Below are positions 35,923 through 43,104 of a stretch of 64,000 nucleotides of DNA, one piece after another. The first letter of the stretch is position 1. The number at the start of each line of letters is the position of its first letter. The translations under genes were made by a program, and so were the position numbers. This DNA comes from Flagellimonas sp. MMG031 (GTDB taxonomy: Bacteria; Bacteroidota; Bacteroidia; Flavobacteriales; Flavobacteriaceae), in the NCBI RefSeq assembly GCF_040112705.1, contig NZ_CP157804.1, positions 1,661,001 to 1,725,000 of the forward strand. The letters run 5' to 3'. The notes under the pieces were generated by a model. It had not been told where the DNA came from, did not search any database, and was given only the letters and a program-made list of their open reading frames with translations.

Positions 35923-37317
35923 ATGAAACGATTGCAAAACATCTTGTTGTTTGGCCTCTTGTTCATAGGTGCGTTTCAGGGATATGCCCAACCTTTCACC
36001 TTGAACAAAGCGATTCAGCCGGTAGAATTGAAACTATTGGCAGACACTAGAACGGGGCACGAAGGGGAACTTGGCATTGCTTATTTTAATAGATTAAAAG
36101 ATTCCGTAATGTACCACTACGTTACCGGCCACGACCTTTATAATTTTGTTGATGTGTTGGTGACCAGTGTAGACGGCACTCCATTAAAAGTAAGTTTGGC
36201 AAAAGACAACTGGGAAGTCGTGCAGGCCCAACAGAACACCGTCAATGCACGAGATGGAGTAGCGAACTTCAAGATACGCACCTGGGGAAGTTTTGGAATA
36301 AAAATAGAGCCGGAGCAACCCAATAATTCGATCTATACCATTGCAGTGGTAGCCAGCCCCGAAAGAAAAACCTATTTGGGCAGTGCCTTTAGGTCGATCA
36401 ATGAAGATGAAATGACATCCAGCGGTGAAGCCTCACCTAGCGAAGCTGCTGGGACGAGCGATGATGGAGGGGGTGCCAATTACCTGTTGTACATTGCCCT
36501 TGGGGTTGCTTTACTGGTCATTGGTGTTTTGGCCGGAAAACTTATGGGCAGAAAAGGAAAGGGGACAACAGTGATTTTGGTGCTTCTATCATTAGTGCCG
36601 TTATCAAGCTTTGGTCAAGATGGGGGCGCTGTGTTGACCATGGAAGAGTTTGAAAATTGGAAGAAGCAGCAAAATTCAAAACATGCCATGGTCATGAGCC
36701 AATTAGCGGCCCTGGAGAGCGAACGCAAAGCTGTGGACAAAGCAGTTATGGATTTAGATAAGACTATCGCAACGATACGGAAACAATGGGACAACGTTAA
36801 ATTGCTCTATGATGCCTATAACAACGGATTGGGTAAATGTATCAGTTCCACTCCGCCGGCCCAGGCGCCCTCCATACCTTCCATTTGCACTGATTTATCT
36901 CTTGACGATAACGGCTACATTTCGGAGGAGGAAGATCAAGAGTGCGCCGAATGTTTTCTGGAAGCCCGAAAGGAGTTTAACAATATACGGTACCAGTTTG
37001 AAAAGCTTGCTACAATCTATAAATGCACCAAGGACTTTTCCAATGCTGCAATTTCTTTTGGTGATGACGTATCTGGTTTTACACCTAGTGGAGTAGGTGG
37101 ATTGGCCTGGCAGACACAACGGAGGAATATAGAAAAATCCGTTACAGAACTTGAACAGGCTTATGACAAAAAATATGGCGAGTTTCTGCAGAGCTTGGCC
37201 GACGCTATGATGGAACTCAATATATGTGAGGCCAAGTATGGGGTTGAAGACTGGTACGACCGTTTTGGCTATATGTATTTTGAATTTATGAAAGATAAAT
37301 ACCAAAGAAAAGACTAA
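35923..37317 (+). CDS. Two-part exported membrane protein with internal signal-like segment
   Basis: 464 aa from the ATG at 35923. Signal peptide MKRLQNILLFGLLFIGAFQGYAQ, a beta-rich domain (about 24-165), a Ser/Glu linker, a transmembrane helix (LLYIALGVALLVIGVLAGKL), a basic turn GRKGKG, then a second hydrophobic segment TTVILVLLSLVPLSSFGQ that looks like a signal peptide without its Met. After this comes a coiled-coil domain with five or six cysteines (SICTDLSL, ECAECF, YKCTKDF, NICEAKY) and a degenerate EF-hand-like loop (SLDDNGYISEEE). Both outer domains would face the periplasm. It looks like a fusion of two exported proteins. Function unknown. Confidence 0.75.
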   Translation: MKRLQNILLFGLLFIGAFQGYAQPFTLNKAIQPVELKLLADTRTGHEGELGIAYFNRLKDSVMYHYVTGHDLYNFVDVLVTSVDGTPLKVSLAKDNWEVVQAQQNTVNARDGVANFKIRTWGSFGIKIEPEQPNNSIYTIAVVASPERKTYLGSAFRSINEDEMTSSGEASPSEAAGTSDDGGGANYLLYIALGVALLVIGVLAGKLMGRKGKGTTVILVLLSLVPLSSFGQDGGAVLTMEEFENWKKQQNSKHAMVMSQLAALESERKAVDKAVMDLDKTIATIRKQWDNVKLLYDAYNNGLGKCISSTPPAQAPSIPSICTDLSLDDNGYISEEEDQECAECFLEARKEFNNIRYQFEKLATIYKCTKDFSNAAISFGDDVSGFTPSGVGGLAWQTQRRNIEKSVTELEQAYDKKYGEFLQSLADAMMELNICEAKYGVEDWYDRFGYMYFEFMKDKYQRKD

Positions 37318-37724
37318 TGGAAGTAAAGAAAATAAAGTTCATCGTATTGCTGTCCCTATGCTTGGGCATATGGGTCAGCTGTAAATCTATAAGTCCAATA
37401 GCGACTTCGACCAATACGAACATTATTGGATCTTGGGAAGGATGTGATGGACGTGTGGTTACCTTTTACACCAATAAAAATGGAGAAATTGAAGGACGCT
37501 ATGAAAAGCTTGGGGGACTTGGACAGTACAAGTTTACCTTGAATGAAGTAGGCTTCCATCTTTCCCAGCAAACCCCGGGCACTTATGTTGGACAGGTGAA
37601 ATGGAGAAATACTATGGGAAAGGAAACTTGGAGGGATGAAACCATTGTAGTCGAAAACAATATCTTAAAAACATCAAGTTCGGATGATTGTAGCAAGGAA
37701 TTGACTAGAGTTGAACAAAAATGA
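37317..37724 (+). CDS. Small lipoprotein, lipocalin-like pattern
   Basis: 135 aa; the start overlaps the previous stop by one base. Lipoprotein signal ending WVSCKS. The mature part (IIGSWEGCDGRVVTFYTNKNGEIEGRYEKLG onward) has the GxW plus repeated beta-strand pattern of small lipocalin-like or META-type barrels, with two cysteines (EGCDG and DDCSK) that could form a disulphide. Last of the four-gene exported set. Family assignment is tentative. Confidence 0.7.
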   Translation: MEVKKIKFIVLLSLCLGIWVSCKSISPIATSTNTNIIGSWEGCDGRVVTFYTNKNGEIEGRYEKLGGLGQYKFTLNEVGFHLSQQTPGTYVGQVKWRNTMGKETWRDETIVVENNILKTSSSDDCSKELTRVEQK

Positions 37725-38058
37725 GTCAATGATTTATGAGATAGTCTTTTAATAATATCTTTGAATCGTTTATTTGGACTTTACTTTAAAGGTAAGAATT
37801 CTGGTTTATCAATGGTTTGAAAACAGGAAGCCAACAATTGCGAAGCCTCATGGGTTAATTTTTATAATTACCGGTAACTGAAAAAATGTGTTCTAAAAGT
37901 TTCAAAAGAAATAGATACACTGTTAAGAACCTGTCAAAATGGTGTAAACCTATGGTTACATGAAGGGATTAAAGTACCTTTTCCCATATTTGGGGATGAC
38001 AGAGCATAGCACTATTGGAAAGCTATATATTTTTCCCTATTCATTTGAAACCGACTCT
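37725..38058. other. Intergenic region before the DinB-like gene, with repeat copy
   Basis: 334 bases without a convincing gene. Contains ATCGTTTATTTGGACTTT at 37765-37782, a one-mismatch copy of the 18-bp repeats at 38815 and 39534, and a hairpin GTAAACC-TAT-GGTTAC near 37940-37960. No TAnnTTTG box was seen directly before the next gene. Confidence 0.5.
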
Positions 38059-38622
38059 ATGAAATCTTTAAAAACAAAAAACAGCCTTTTATTGCTATGC
38101 TTACCGATGCTATTTTTGCAGGCACAGGGAGAATTAAAGTCAGTGGCCGGCTATTCGCCGAATATTGGTAGCATGGTCTATATGTTGGAAGACCTAAAGG
38201 AACGAATCACCGAACAGGTGAAGGACTTGGACCAAACACAAACCGATTTCCAATATGATGGCGATGCAAATAGCATAGGCGCATTGATCATGCATTTGGT
38301 CTCTACGGAGTCGTATTACCAAGTAGCTACCTTAGAAGGTAGGGAATGGACAGCAGAGGAGATGGAAAGCCTTGGGGTTGCAGGGGAACTGAACTCCAAA
38401 GTTAATAACATGCTCAAAGGAGAGCCTATTGGCTACTATTTAGATCTGTGGGATGAGGTGCGTGCAAAAACCCTGGCCGGACTCAAAACCAAGGATGATG
38501 CCTGGTTCGCCTCCAACATTGAGGAAGGTTTGAACTACCGTTACATTTGGTACCATGTCATGGAACATTCGGCAAACCACATGGGGCAAATAGGCACTAT
38601 AATGAACCGCTTGCCGAAATAA
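38059..38622 (+). CDS. Exported DinB-fold protein
   Basis: 187 aa from the ATG at 38059. Signal peptide MKSLKTKNSLLLLCLPMLFLQAQG, then a four-helix DinB/YfiT-type domain. The candidate metal-binding histidines are in IGALIMHLVSTESYYQ and WYHVMEHSANHMGQIG, the usual H...HxxxH arrangement. Most DinB enzymes are cytosolic thiol transferases; a secreted form is less common but occurs in Bacteroidota. Lies alone between copies of the 18-bp repeat at 37765 and 38815. Confidence 0.82.
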   Translation: MKSLKTKNSLLLLCLPMLFLQAQGELKSVAGYSPNIGSMVYMLEDLKERITEQVKDLDQTQTDFQYDGDANSIGALIMHLVSTESYYQVATLEGREWTAEEMESLGVAGELNSKVNNMLKGEPIGYYLDLWDEVRAKTLAGLKTKDDAWFASNIEEGLNYRYIWYHVMEHSANHMGQIGTIMNRLPK

Positions 38623-38814
38623 AACCATCACATTGACATTTTGATGTAGGAGGTAAGCAAAGGGTTGGTAAAGTTTTTGATCACCGCCCAAACTCGCCTA
38701 ATGTTTTATAGAATGTCATTCTCAAAAATTGTAACATCTGAAAAACCCTTATGAAAATCTACTTTTATAAGGGAAATACATTGGGCATTTGCAAAATGCA
38801 TCTTTGAGCTTTTC

Positions 38815-38832
38815 ATCGTTTATTTGAACTTT
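38815..38832 (+). repeat. 18-bp direct repeat, left flank of cassette-like module
   Basis: ATCGTTTATTTGAACTTT, identical to 39534-39551 and one base different from 37765-37782. The two identical copies bracket the GC-rich block plus the DUF3592-like gene. Confidence 0.75.
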
Positions 38833-39018
38833 GGCAACGGTCTCGGCTATGGTTACGTTGCGGCTGGGCGGTACAGTGGAGCTAAAGGCGCTGGCCATTA
38901 CCTCTGGCCTGCGGAGCAAGCCGCCGGTTGTAAACCTTTGCGGTCGAAGTTTGTTTTTATTAAAAATAGGAAACTTTAAACAGGCTGGGAGAGGAGCAAT
39001 GAATTATAGCCAATGTTG
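38833..39018. repeat. GC-rich foldable non-coding block
   Basis: About 185 bases, noticeably richer in G+C than the flanks (runs such as GCGGCTGGGCGG and GCCGCCGG) with no sensible reading frame. Its ends are complementary: CAAC (38835-38838) and GGCTAT (38845-38850) against ATAGCC (39006-39011) and GTTG (39015-39018), so a long imperfect hairpin is possible. The right end runs into the inverted repeat bordering the next gene. From memory, related blocks beside short genes are scattered in other flavobacterial genomes; this needs a search. Confidence 0.55.
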
Positions 39019-39024
39019 TAGGTA
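39010..39024 (+). repeat. Inverted repeat, left copy
   Basis: CCAATGTTGTAGGTA; its exact reverse complement is at 39467-39481. The pair tightly encloses the minus-strand DUF3592-like gene (9 bases from its stop, 14 bases from its start). Confidence 0.8.
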
Positions 39025-39032
39025 GTTTTTAT

Positions 39033-39452
39033 TTATACTTTTTTCAGCAACCACAAGATTCCTATTCCAAAAAACAAAAATCCTCCGAATATAAAAATCA
39101 CAGGGAAATATGTTTTCCAAAAGTCGCTGTTTATCATTATTTCGTATTCATTGTCTTTTTTCAAGTAAATTATTTCAATTGGCTGATTTATCCGTTTCGG
39201 ATTTGTGCTAGAGTCCAATTTTTGAGTCGTTTCGATTCCGTTTTTGTCAGTAAATCGAACTATAGGGAAGTGATATACCTTTGAAAATCCGTCAGCGTCT
39301 TTATTCCGCTCCTCAACGAAGTCAATTATTTTAGCTTTTGTTTTAATTCCACTTGTTTGTATTCTTCGATTTGAATTCCGAAGGTAAAATCCAGCGTATA
39401 AGAACCCACCACCAACCGTTAAAAAGACAAATGCTCCAATCAAGTTTTCCAT
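39033..39452 (-). CDS. DUF3592-like membrane protein
   Basis: 139 aa with two transmembrane helices (about residues 4-24 and 113-135) on either side of a soluble beta domain (KTKAKIIDFVEERNKDADGFSKVYHFPIVRFTDKNGIETTQKL), the DUF3592 architecture. Function of the family is unknown. It is the only gene inside a 15-bp inverted-repeat pair and is AT-rich, like a mobile single-gene cassette. The start is the ATG at 39452, 14 bases after the inner edge of the right inverted repeat. Confidence 0.82.
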   Translation of the reverse strand: MENLIGAFVFLTVGGGFLYAGFYLRNSNRRIQTSGIKTKAKIIDFVEERNKDADGFSKVYHFPIVRFTDKNGIETTQKLDSSTNPKRINQPIEIIYLKKDNEYEIMINSDFWKTYFPVIFIFGGFLFFGIGILWLLKKV

Positions 39453-39466
39453 TCAGTTTTTCAAAT

Positions 39467-39481
39467 TACCTACAACATTGG
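39467..39481 (+). repeat. Inverted repeat, right copy
   Basis: TACCTACAACATTGG, the reverse complement of 39010-39024. On the minus strand it continues as GGTAATTTG just before the gene start, so it may also carry promoter information (TAATTTG is one base short of TAnnTTTG). Confidence 0.8.
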
Positions 39482-39533
39482 AATATAGATTATATGATCT
39501 ATATATCCTCTATGTGTGGAACTAAGATAAAGG

Positions 39534-39551
39534 ATCGTTTATTTGAACTTT
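39534..39551 (+). repeat. 18-bp direct repeat, right flank of cassette-like module
   Basis: ATCGTTTATTTGAACTTT, identical to 38815-38832. The distance between the two copies is 719 bases. Confidence 0.75.
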
Positions 39552-40395
39552 TATAAATGTAGGAATTTTCCAGTTGTTAAAAATTTACTTTTCGGCAAAA
39601 AGGAGGAAAAACAGTCAAGAGGTCTTGAGGAAGCAAACTTCAATGTAGGGGTAATTAAAGGTCTAAATGGTAAACCAATTAAGTGTACGGAAAAGGTAAA
39701 CTCTTTATTATCAGTAAACTTGATTTAGAGTGAAAGTTCAGTAAAACGGTGCCTTTAAAGCCTGGCCATAAATCTGAAATCGATACTAAAGCGAACGCAA
39801 CGAAGTGAAGTGCTGCAAGCCCCAAATCTTGCCAAACTAACCTTGCTGAGCGAGGCAAGTTTTATCAAAATCACAATTGTATATTCCATTTTTCCATGAA
39901 AAATACCTTCATTTTACTGGGCTGAACACTCTTTTCCGTGAAAAATGAGATTCTGGACCATTAAACTAATTCAACTACGAAAGCCTTAATTTTTCAACTA
40001 AGTTAGAGTCCAAAAAACTATTTTTTAGTCAAAAATCCATTGATTTTACTGGACTGAAAGTCTTTTTTAGTCAAAAATGCTTTAAATGCCATTGTTCAGT
40101 ATTTTTGAAAAACATCCTAAAAATGGGTTTTTCCGAATGAAAATGAATCAATAGCATCGCGCCAGCGTGCTATCCTCTTGCTCTTCATATTTTCTTTGCT
40201 CGCAAAGAAAACCTGAAAAGCCCTTTGATGTTAGAAATAGATTGGTCCAATCTAGGATTTGAAGTAGGTCATTGCACCCTATTCCAATTTTACTTTACGC
40301 TTATCTTCCCGAACACTATAAAATTACAACAGGGACCAAGCGCAAAAGTCTTGGTAAGATTGGGGCTTATTTAATTTTTCTTTTTTAAAATTAAT
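39552..40395. other. Non-coding region with short repeats and hairpins beside the integrase
   Basis: About 840 bases with no credible gene. It holds two similar 24-25-bp segments opening ATTTTACTGG (39911-39935, 40043-40066), two copies of TTTTTTAGTCAAAAAT (40021-40036, 40063-40078), a hairpin around TAGCA/TGCTA (about 40153-40173), and a perfect 10-bp hairpin TTTTCTTTGC-TC-GCAAAGAAAA (40191-40212). A place for integrase/excision regulation or a decayed gene are both possible. Confidence 0.5.
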
Positions 40396-41643
40396 CTATT
40401 CTAGTTGGTTAATCTGATCTTTTAGCTTGGATCGTAGCAGTTGCATATCATTGCTGACTTTCTTTTCAATAACCCGTGCATAAATCTGGGTTGTTGCCAA
40501 TTTGGTATGGCCGAGCATTTTTGATACTGTCTCAATGGGAACACCATTTGACAATGTTACGGTAGTTGCAAAGGTGTGGCGAGCCATATGGAAAGTAAGA
40601 TTCTTTCTGATCTTGCACAGGTCCGCAATCTCCTTTAAGTAGCTGTTTAATTTTTGGTTGGATATTTTTGGTAATAGAGTACTTGTTGCTTGTGTTCTTG
40701 CATGTCCAAAGTATTTGGTTATTAGCGAAAGCGGGAGGTCCAACAATGGGATTTCATATGGGACTCCATTCTTGTTTCGTTTTGCGGCAATCCATTTATT
40801 CCCATCAATCCCAATAATTAGATTTTTATGGCTAAGTTGTATGATGTCTCCATAGGGAATACCGGTGTAGCAACTAAAAAGAAAAAGGTCTCGTACAATT
40901 TCGAGACGCTCGCATGTGATTTCCAAATTTACAATGCTCTTAAGTTCTTCCTCGGTCAGAAATTCCCTCTGCCTTTTTTCCATTTTAGGGGTGAACTTTT
41001 TAAATGGGTCGTCTTTCAACCAATCCAGTTCAACAGCCAACTTTATTTGCTTTCTGAAACGTTGGATATGTTTCATGACAGCATTGTTGGCAATGGATTT
41101 TCTATAATGCTTTTTTGGATCATACGAGCGCAGAAAGCCCTCCAATCTCAAAAGGAACGGATAATCGAGTTCGTGTAGTGGATAGTCATTTTTATGGTAT
41201 TGTTCTTTTATGAATTCAAGAACATACCTTTGATTGGTCCTGTAATGACAAAGGGTTTTGGGAGCCAATTTTTCCTTGTGAGTCTCATTGTGAAAATCAA
41301 AGACCTCACTCAAATAATGTACTTTTTTGTTCTCACCGAGATAATGGGATTTTATCCTTTCCACTGTAACTAGACCGTGGGTTGCCTTTAGTTCCCGGTA
41401 CAGTTGGAAAATTTCCATTCTTACCTCCTCGAGGTATTCGTTTAAGTACCTGGCGGATGCTTTTGTACCCTTGGCACGTTGTTTTTTTGAGTCCCAACTG
41501 TTGACATTCAGTTTTTTCTTAAGGCTGATGTTCGCCTTCTTGCCGTTAAGACTGATTCTGGCGTAAAGATTTGCTTCATTATTGGCATCAGCTCGTTGGG
41601 CGTATTGCCAAATTAGGATGGAAAATGTTCTGGTCGATCTCAT
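40396..41643 (-). CDS. Tyrosine recombinase (island integrase)
   Basis: 415 aa from the ATG at 41643. An N-terminal arm-binding domain and a SAM-like core-binding domain (KVHYLSEVFDFHNETHKEKLAPKTLCHYRTN) lead to the catalytic domain. Box II is HMARHTFATTVTLSNGVPIETVSKMLGHTKLATTQIYARV, giving H-x-x-R-H, the second His in LGHT, and the nucleophile Y388. In box I the usual TGLR Arg is replaced: CYTGIPYGDI. Loss of this Arg is known in Bacteroides integrases such as IntDOT. It lies 230 bases from the tRNA-Lys 3' end, transcribed away from it, and is the likely driver of the 12-kb island. Confidence 0.94.
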   Translation of the reverse strand: MRSTRTFSILIWQYAQRADANNEANLYARISLNGKKANISLKKKLNVNSWDSKKQRAKGTKASARYLNEYLEEVRMEIFQLYRELKATHGLVTVERIKSHYLGENKKVHYLSEVFDFHNETHKEKLAPKTLCHYRTNQRYVLEFIKEQYHKNDYPLHELDYPFLLRLEGFLRSYDPKKHYRKSIANNAVMKHIQRFRKQIKLAVELDWLKDDPFKKFTPKMEKRQREFLTEEELKSIVNLEITCERLEIVRDLFLFSCYTGIPYGDIIQLSHKNLIIGIDGNKWIAAKRNKNGVPYEIPLLDLPLSLITKYFGHARTQATSTLLPKISNQKLNSYLKEIADLCKIRKNLTFHMARHTFATTVTLSNGVPIETVSKMLGHTKLATTQIYARVIEKKVSNDMQLLRSKLKDQINQLE

Positions 41644-41731
41644 AGAGAAAGGTTTTTGGTTAAACAATTTTCTACGAAAGTCAAATCAACCATAGAGTCA
41701 AATCGTCCGATTTTAAATGCCAAAATTTCAT

Positions 41732-41742
41732 GTTGACGATTT
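41732..41742 (+). repeat. Short arm-type repeat GTTGACGATTT
   Basis: An extra 11-bp copy of the first half of the arm repeat, 22 bases before the full right copy. Tandem spacing close to two helical turns fits a protein-binding array (inference). Confidence 0.5.
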
Positions 41743-41753
41743 AAAAATCCTAT

Positions 41754-41773
41754 GTTGACGATTTGTGAACTTT
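41754..41773 (+). repeat. Right arm-type repeat
   Basis: GTTGACGATTTGTGAACTTT, identical to 29690-29709 inside the left end. It lies between the integrase start and the core repeat. Confidence 0.6.
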
Positions 41774-41816
41774 TTAAACCATTTTATATCAAATTAAATG
41801 ATATGCTAAAAAATGC

Positions 41817-41850
41817 AAAATCCTGTAAATCAGATAGATTACAGGATTTT
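41817..41850 (-). terminator. Terminator of tRNA-Lys brought in by the island
   Basis: AAAATCCTGTAA (41817-41828) pairs perfectly with TTACAGGATTTT (41839-41850). It is directly past the tRNA-Lys 3' end on the minus strand. Similar in size and position, but different in sequence, from the hairpin at 29561-29590. Confidence 0.75.
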
Positions 41851-41868
41851 GATATCTTGTGGTTTGTT

Positions 41869-41887
41869 AAAAAGTGACCTGACTGGG
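41869..41887 (+). repeat. Right core repeat of the tRNA-Lys island
   Basis: AAAAAGTGACCTGACTGGG. It covers the last 13 bases of the tRNA-Lys gene and six bases beyond, and matches 29610-29628 exactly. The tRNA stays intact, so integration was into the 3' end and rebuilt it. Confidence 0.8.
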
Positions 41888-41947
41888 GCTCGAACCCAGG
41901 ACCCTCTCCTTAAAAGGGAGATGCTCTACCAACTGAGCTATCAGGTC
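41875..41947 (-). tRNA. tRNA-Lys(TTT), island integration target
   Basis: 73 nt. Acceptor GACCTGA/TCAGGTC with discriminator A; D arm AGCTCAGTTGGTAGAGC; anticodon stem TCTCC/GGAGA with loop CTTTTAA, anticodon TTT; T arm CTGGGTTCGAGCCCCAG. No encoded CCA. All arms are intact although its 3' end is the integration site. Confidence 0.95.
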
Positions 41948-42066
41948 TTTCAGTAAGTGCCTAGCTGTTTGGCTAAGCGGGTGCAAATATAACATCAATA
42001 ATCTATTTTCCAAGGTGAATTCTGGATAAATTTGTGTTTTTTTGAAATCGGATAATATTCTTCGAT

Positions 42067-42579
42067 ATGAAAATAGTTTTACTGGGATATATGGCAAGTG
42101 GAAAGTCGACCGTTGGACGATTGTTGGCCAGGCAATTAGGGATATCGTTTGTCGATTTGGATGATTATATCGAACAGCATCAAAAAAAATCCATAAAAGA
42201 TATTTTTTCTGAAAAAGGCGAGATTTTCTTTCGCAAATTGGAGCATCAAATGCTAAAAGAGGTCTTGGATTCACATACAGCGGTGGTGCTTTCCACTGGA
42301 GGAGGGACTCCTTGTTATGCCAACAATATGGAGACCATTTTACAACAGTCAGACAATTCCATCTATTTAAACCACAGCATACCGGTTTTAGTGGAACGTA
42401 TCACCAAAGAGAAGGAACACCGTCCTCTTGTAAAAAACATTCCGGATAATGATTTGCCAGAGTTCGTTGGCAAGCATTTGTTCGAGCGTCGACCCTTTTA
42501 TATGCAGGCCGAACACCGGGTAGATTGCGACCCTTTGTCCGCAGAGGAAGTGGTAGCTGAAATCAAGAAACTACTCTAG
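42067..42579 (+). CDS. aroK: Shikimate kinase
   Basis: 170 aa, usual length. Phosphorylates shikimate in chorismate biosynthesis. P-loop LLGYMASGKSTVGRLLA (about residues 4-20), shikimate-binding DLDDYIEQ (about 33-40), FRKLEHQML, the GGGTP motif (STGGGTPCY), and the lid RPLVKN/ERRPFYMQAE. The stop codon lies inside the end of the convergent phosphoribosyltransferase gene (9-base overlap). First chromosomal gene after tRNA-Lys. Confidence 0.95.
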   Translation: MKIVLLGYMASGKSTVGRLLARQLGISFVDLDDYIEQHQKKSIKDIFSEKGEIFFRKLEHQMLKEVLDSHTAVVLSTGGGTPCYANNMETILQQSDNSIYLNHSIPVLVERITKEKEHRPLVKNIPDNDLPEFVGKHLFERRPFYMQAEHRVDCDPLSAEEVVAEIKKLL

Positions 42580-43068
42580 GTACACCGCGTTGTTTTTGGG
42601 CTCAAAATCCACTCGGATGTGCTCGTTCAACGAAGTGGACAGCGAAATCCCCTTAAAATCCGCCTTAATCGGGTATTTTTTATGGTTGCGGTTTACCAGT
42701 ACAGCGGTTTTTAGTCGTTTTATCGGGGTTTTTAGAAAGTGATGGGTGCCATAGATCAAAGTGGTCCCGGAATTCAACACATCATCCACAAGAACAATGG
42801 ATTTGTTTTTGTAGGCTTCCTCCCCCAAGGAGGTGGTGACACCACTCGTTAGCGGATTCTTTTTGTCCATATCCATTTTGCACATCACAATATGGGCATC
42901 CGTTATCTTTTTGAGGACAGCAACGATCTTTTTGGCAAAACTTTCCCCACCGCCCGTAATTCCGGCCACTACTATTTGATCTTCATCCACATTGGACTCG
43001 TAGATTTGGTAGGCAATTCGTTTGGTAATATGCTGAATTTGGTCGTGGGTAAGGATACGGTTCATCAT
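42571..43068 (-). CDS. PyrR-like phosphoribosyltransferase
   Basis: 165 aa from the ATG at 43068 (a second ATG follows directly). Type I phosphoribosyltransferase fold: the PRPP-binding loop is IVLVDDVLNSGTTLIYG (13-residue motif VLVDDVLNSGTT), with GITGGGESFAKKI as the pyrophosphate loop region. Closest by eye to the PyrR group, which can regulate pyrimidine genes or act as a uracil phosphoribosyltransferase, but other purine/pyrimidine PRTases are possible. Convergent overlap with aroK. Confidence 0.85.
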   Translation of the reverse strand: MMNRILTHDQIQHITKRIAYQIYESNVDEDQIVVAGITGGGESFAKKIVAVLKKITDAHIVMCKMDMDKKNPLTSGVTTSLGEEAYKNKSIVLVDDVLNSGTTLIYGTHHFLKTPIKRLKTAVLVNRNHKKYPIKADFKGISLSTSLNEHIRVDFEPKNNAVYLE

Positions 43069-43104
43069 AGTTGTGGATACTTGTTTCAAAGATAGGAAAA
43101 CGGT

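Noticed and set aside
38835..39018. Classical integron attC site
   Set aside because: The ends form a long hairpin, but the GTTRRRY/RYYYAAC core boxes are not matched and no integron integrase is present; kept only as a cassette-like element.
39543..39728. 61-codon plus-strand frame after the cassette module
   Set aside because: Starts on a TTG inside the 18-bp repeat, no upstream signals, composition not convincing.
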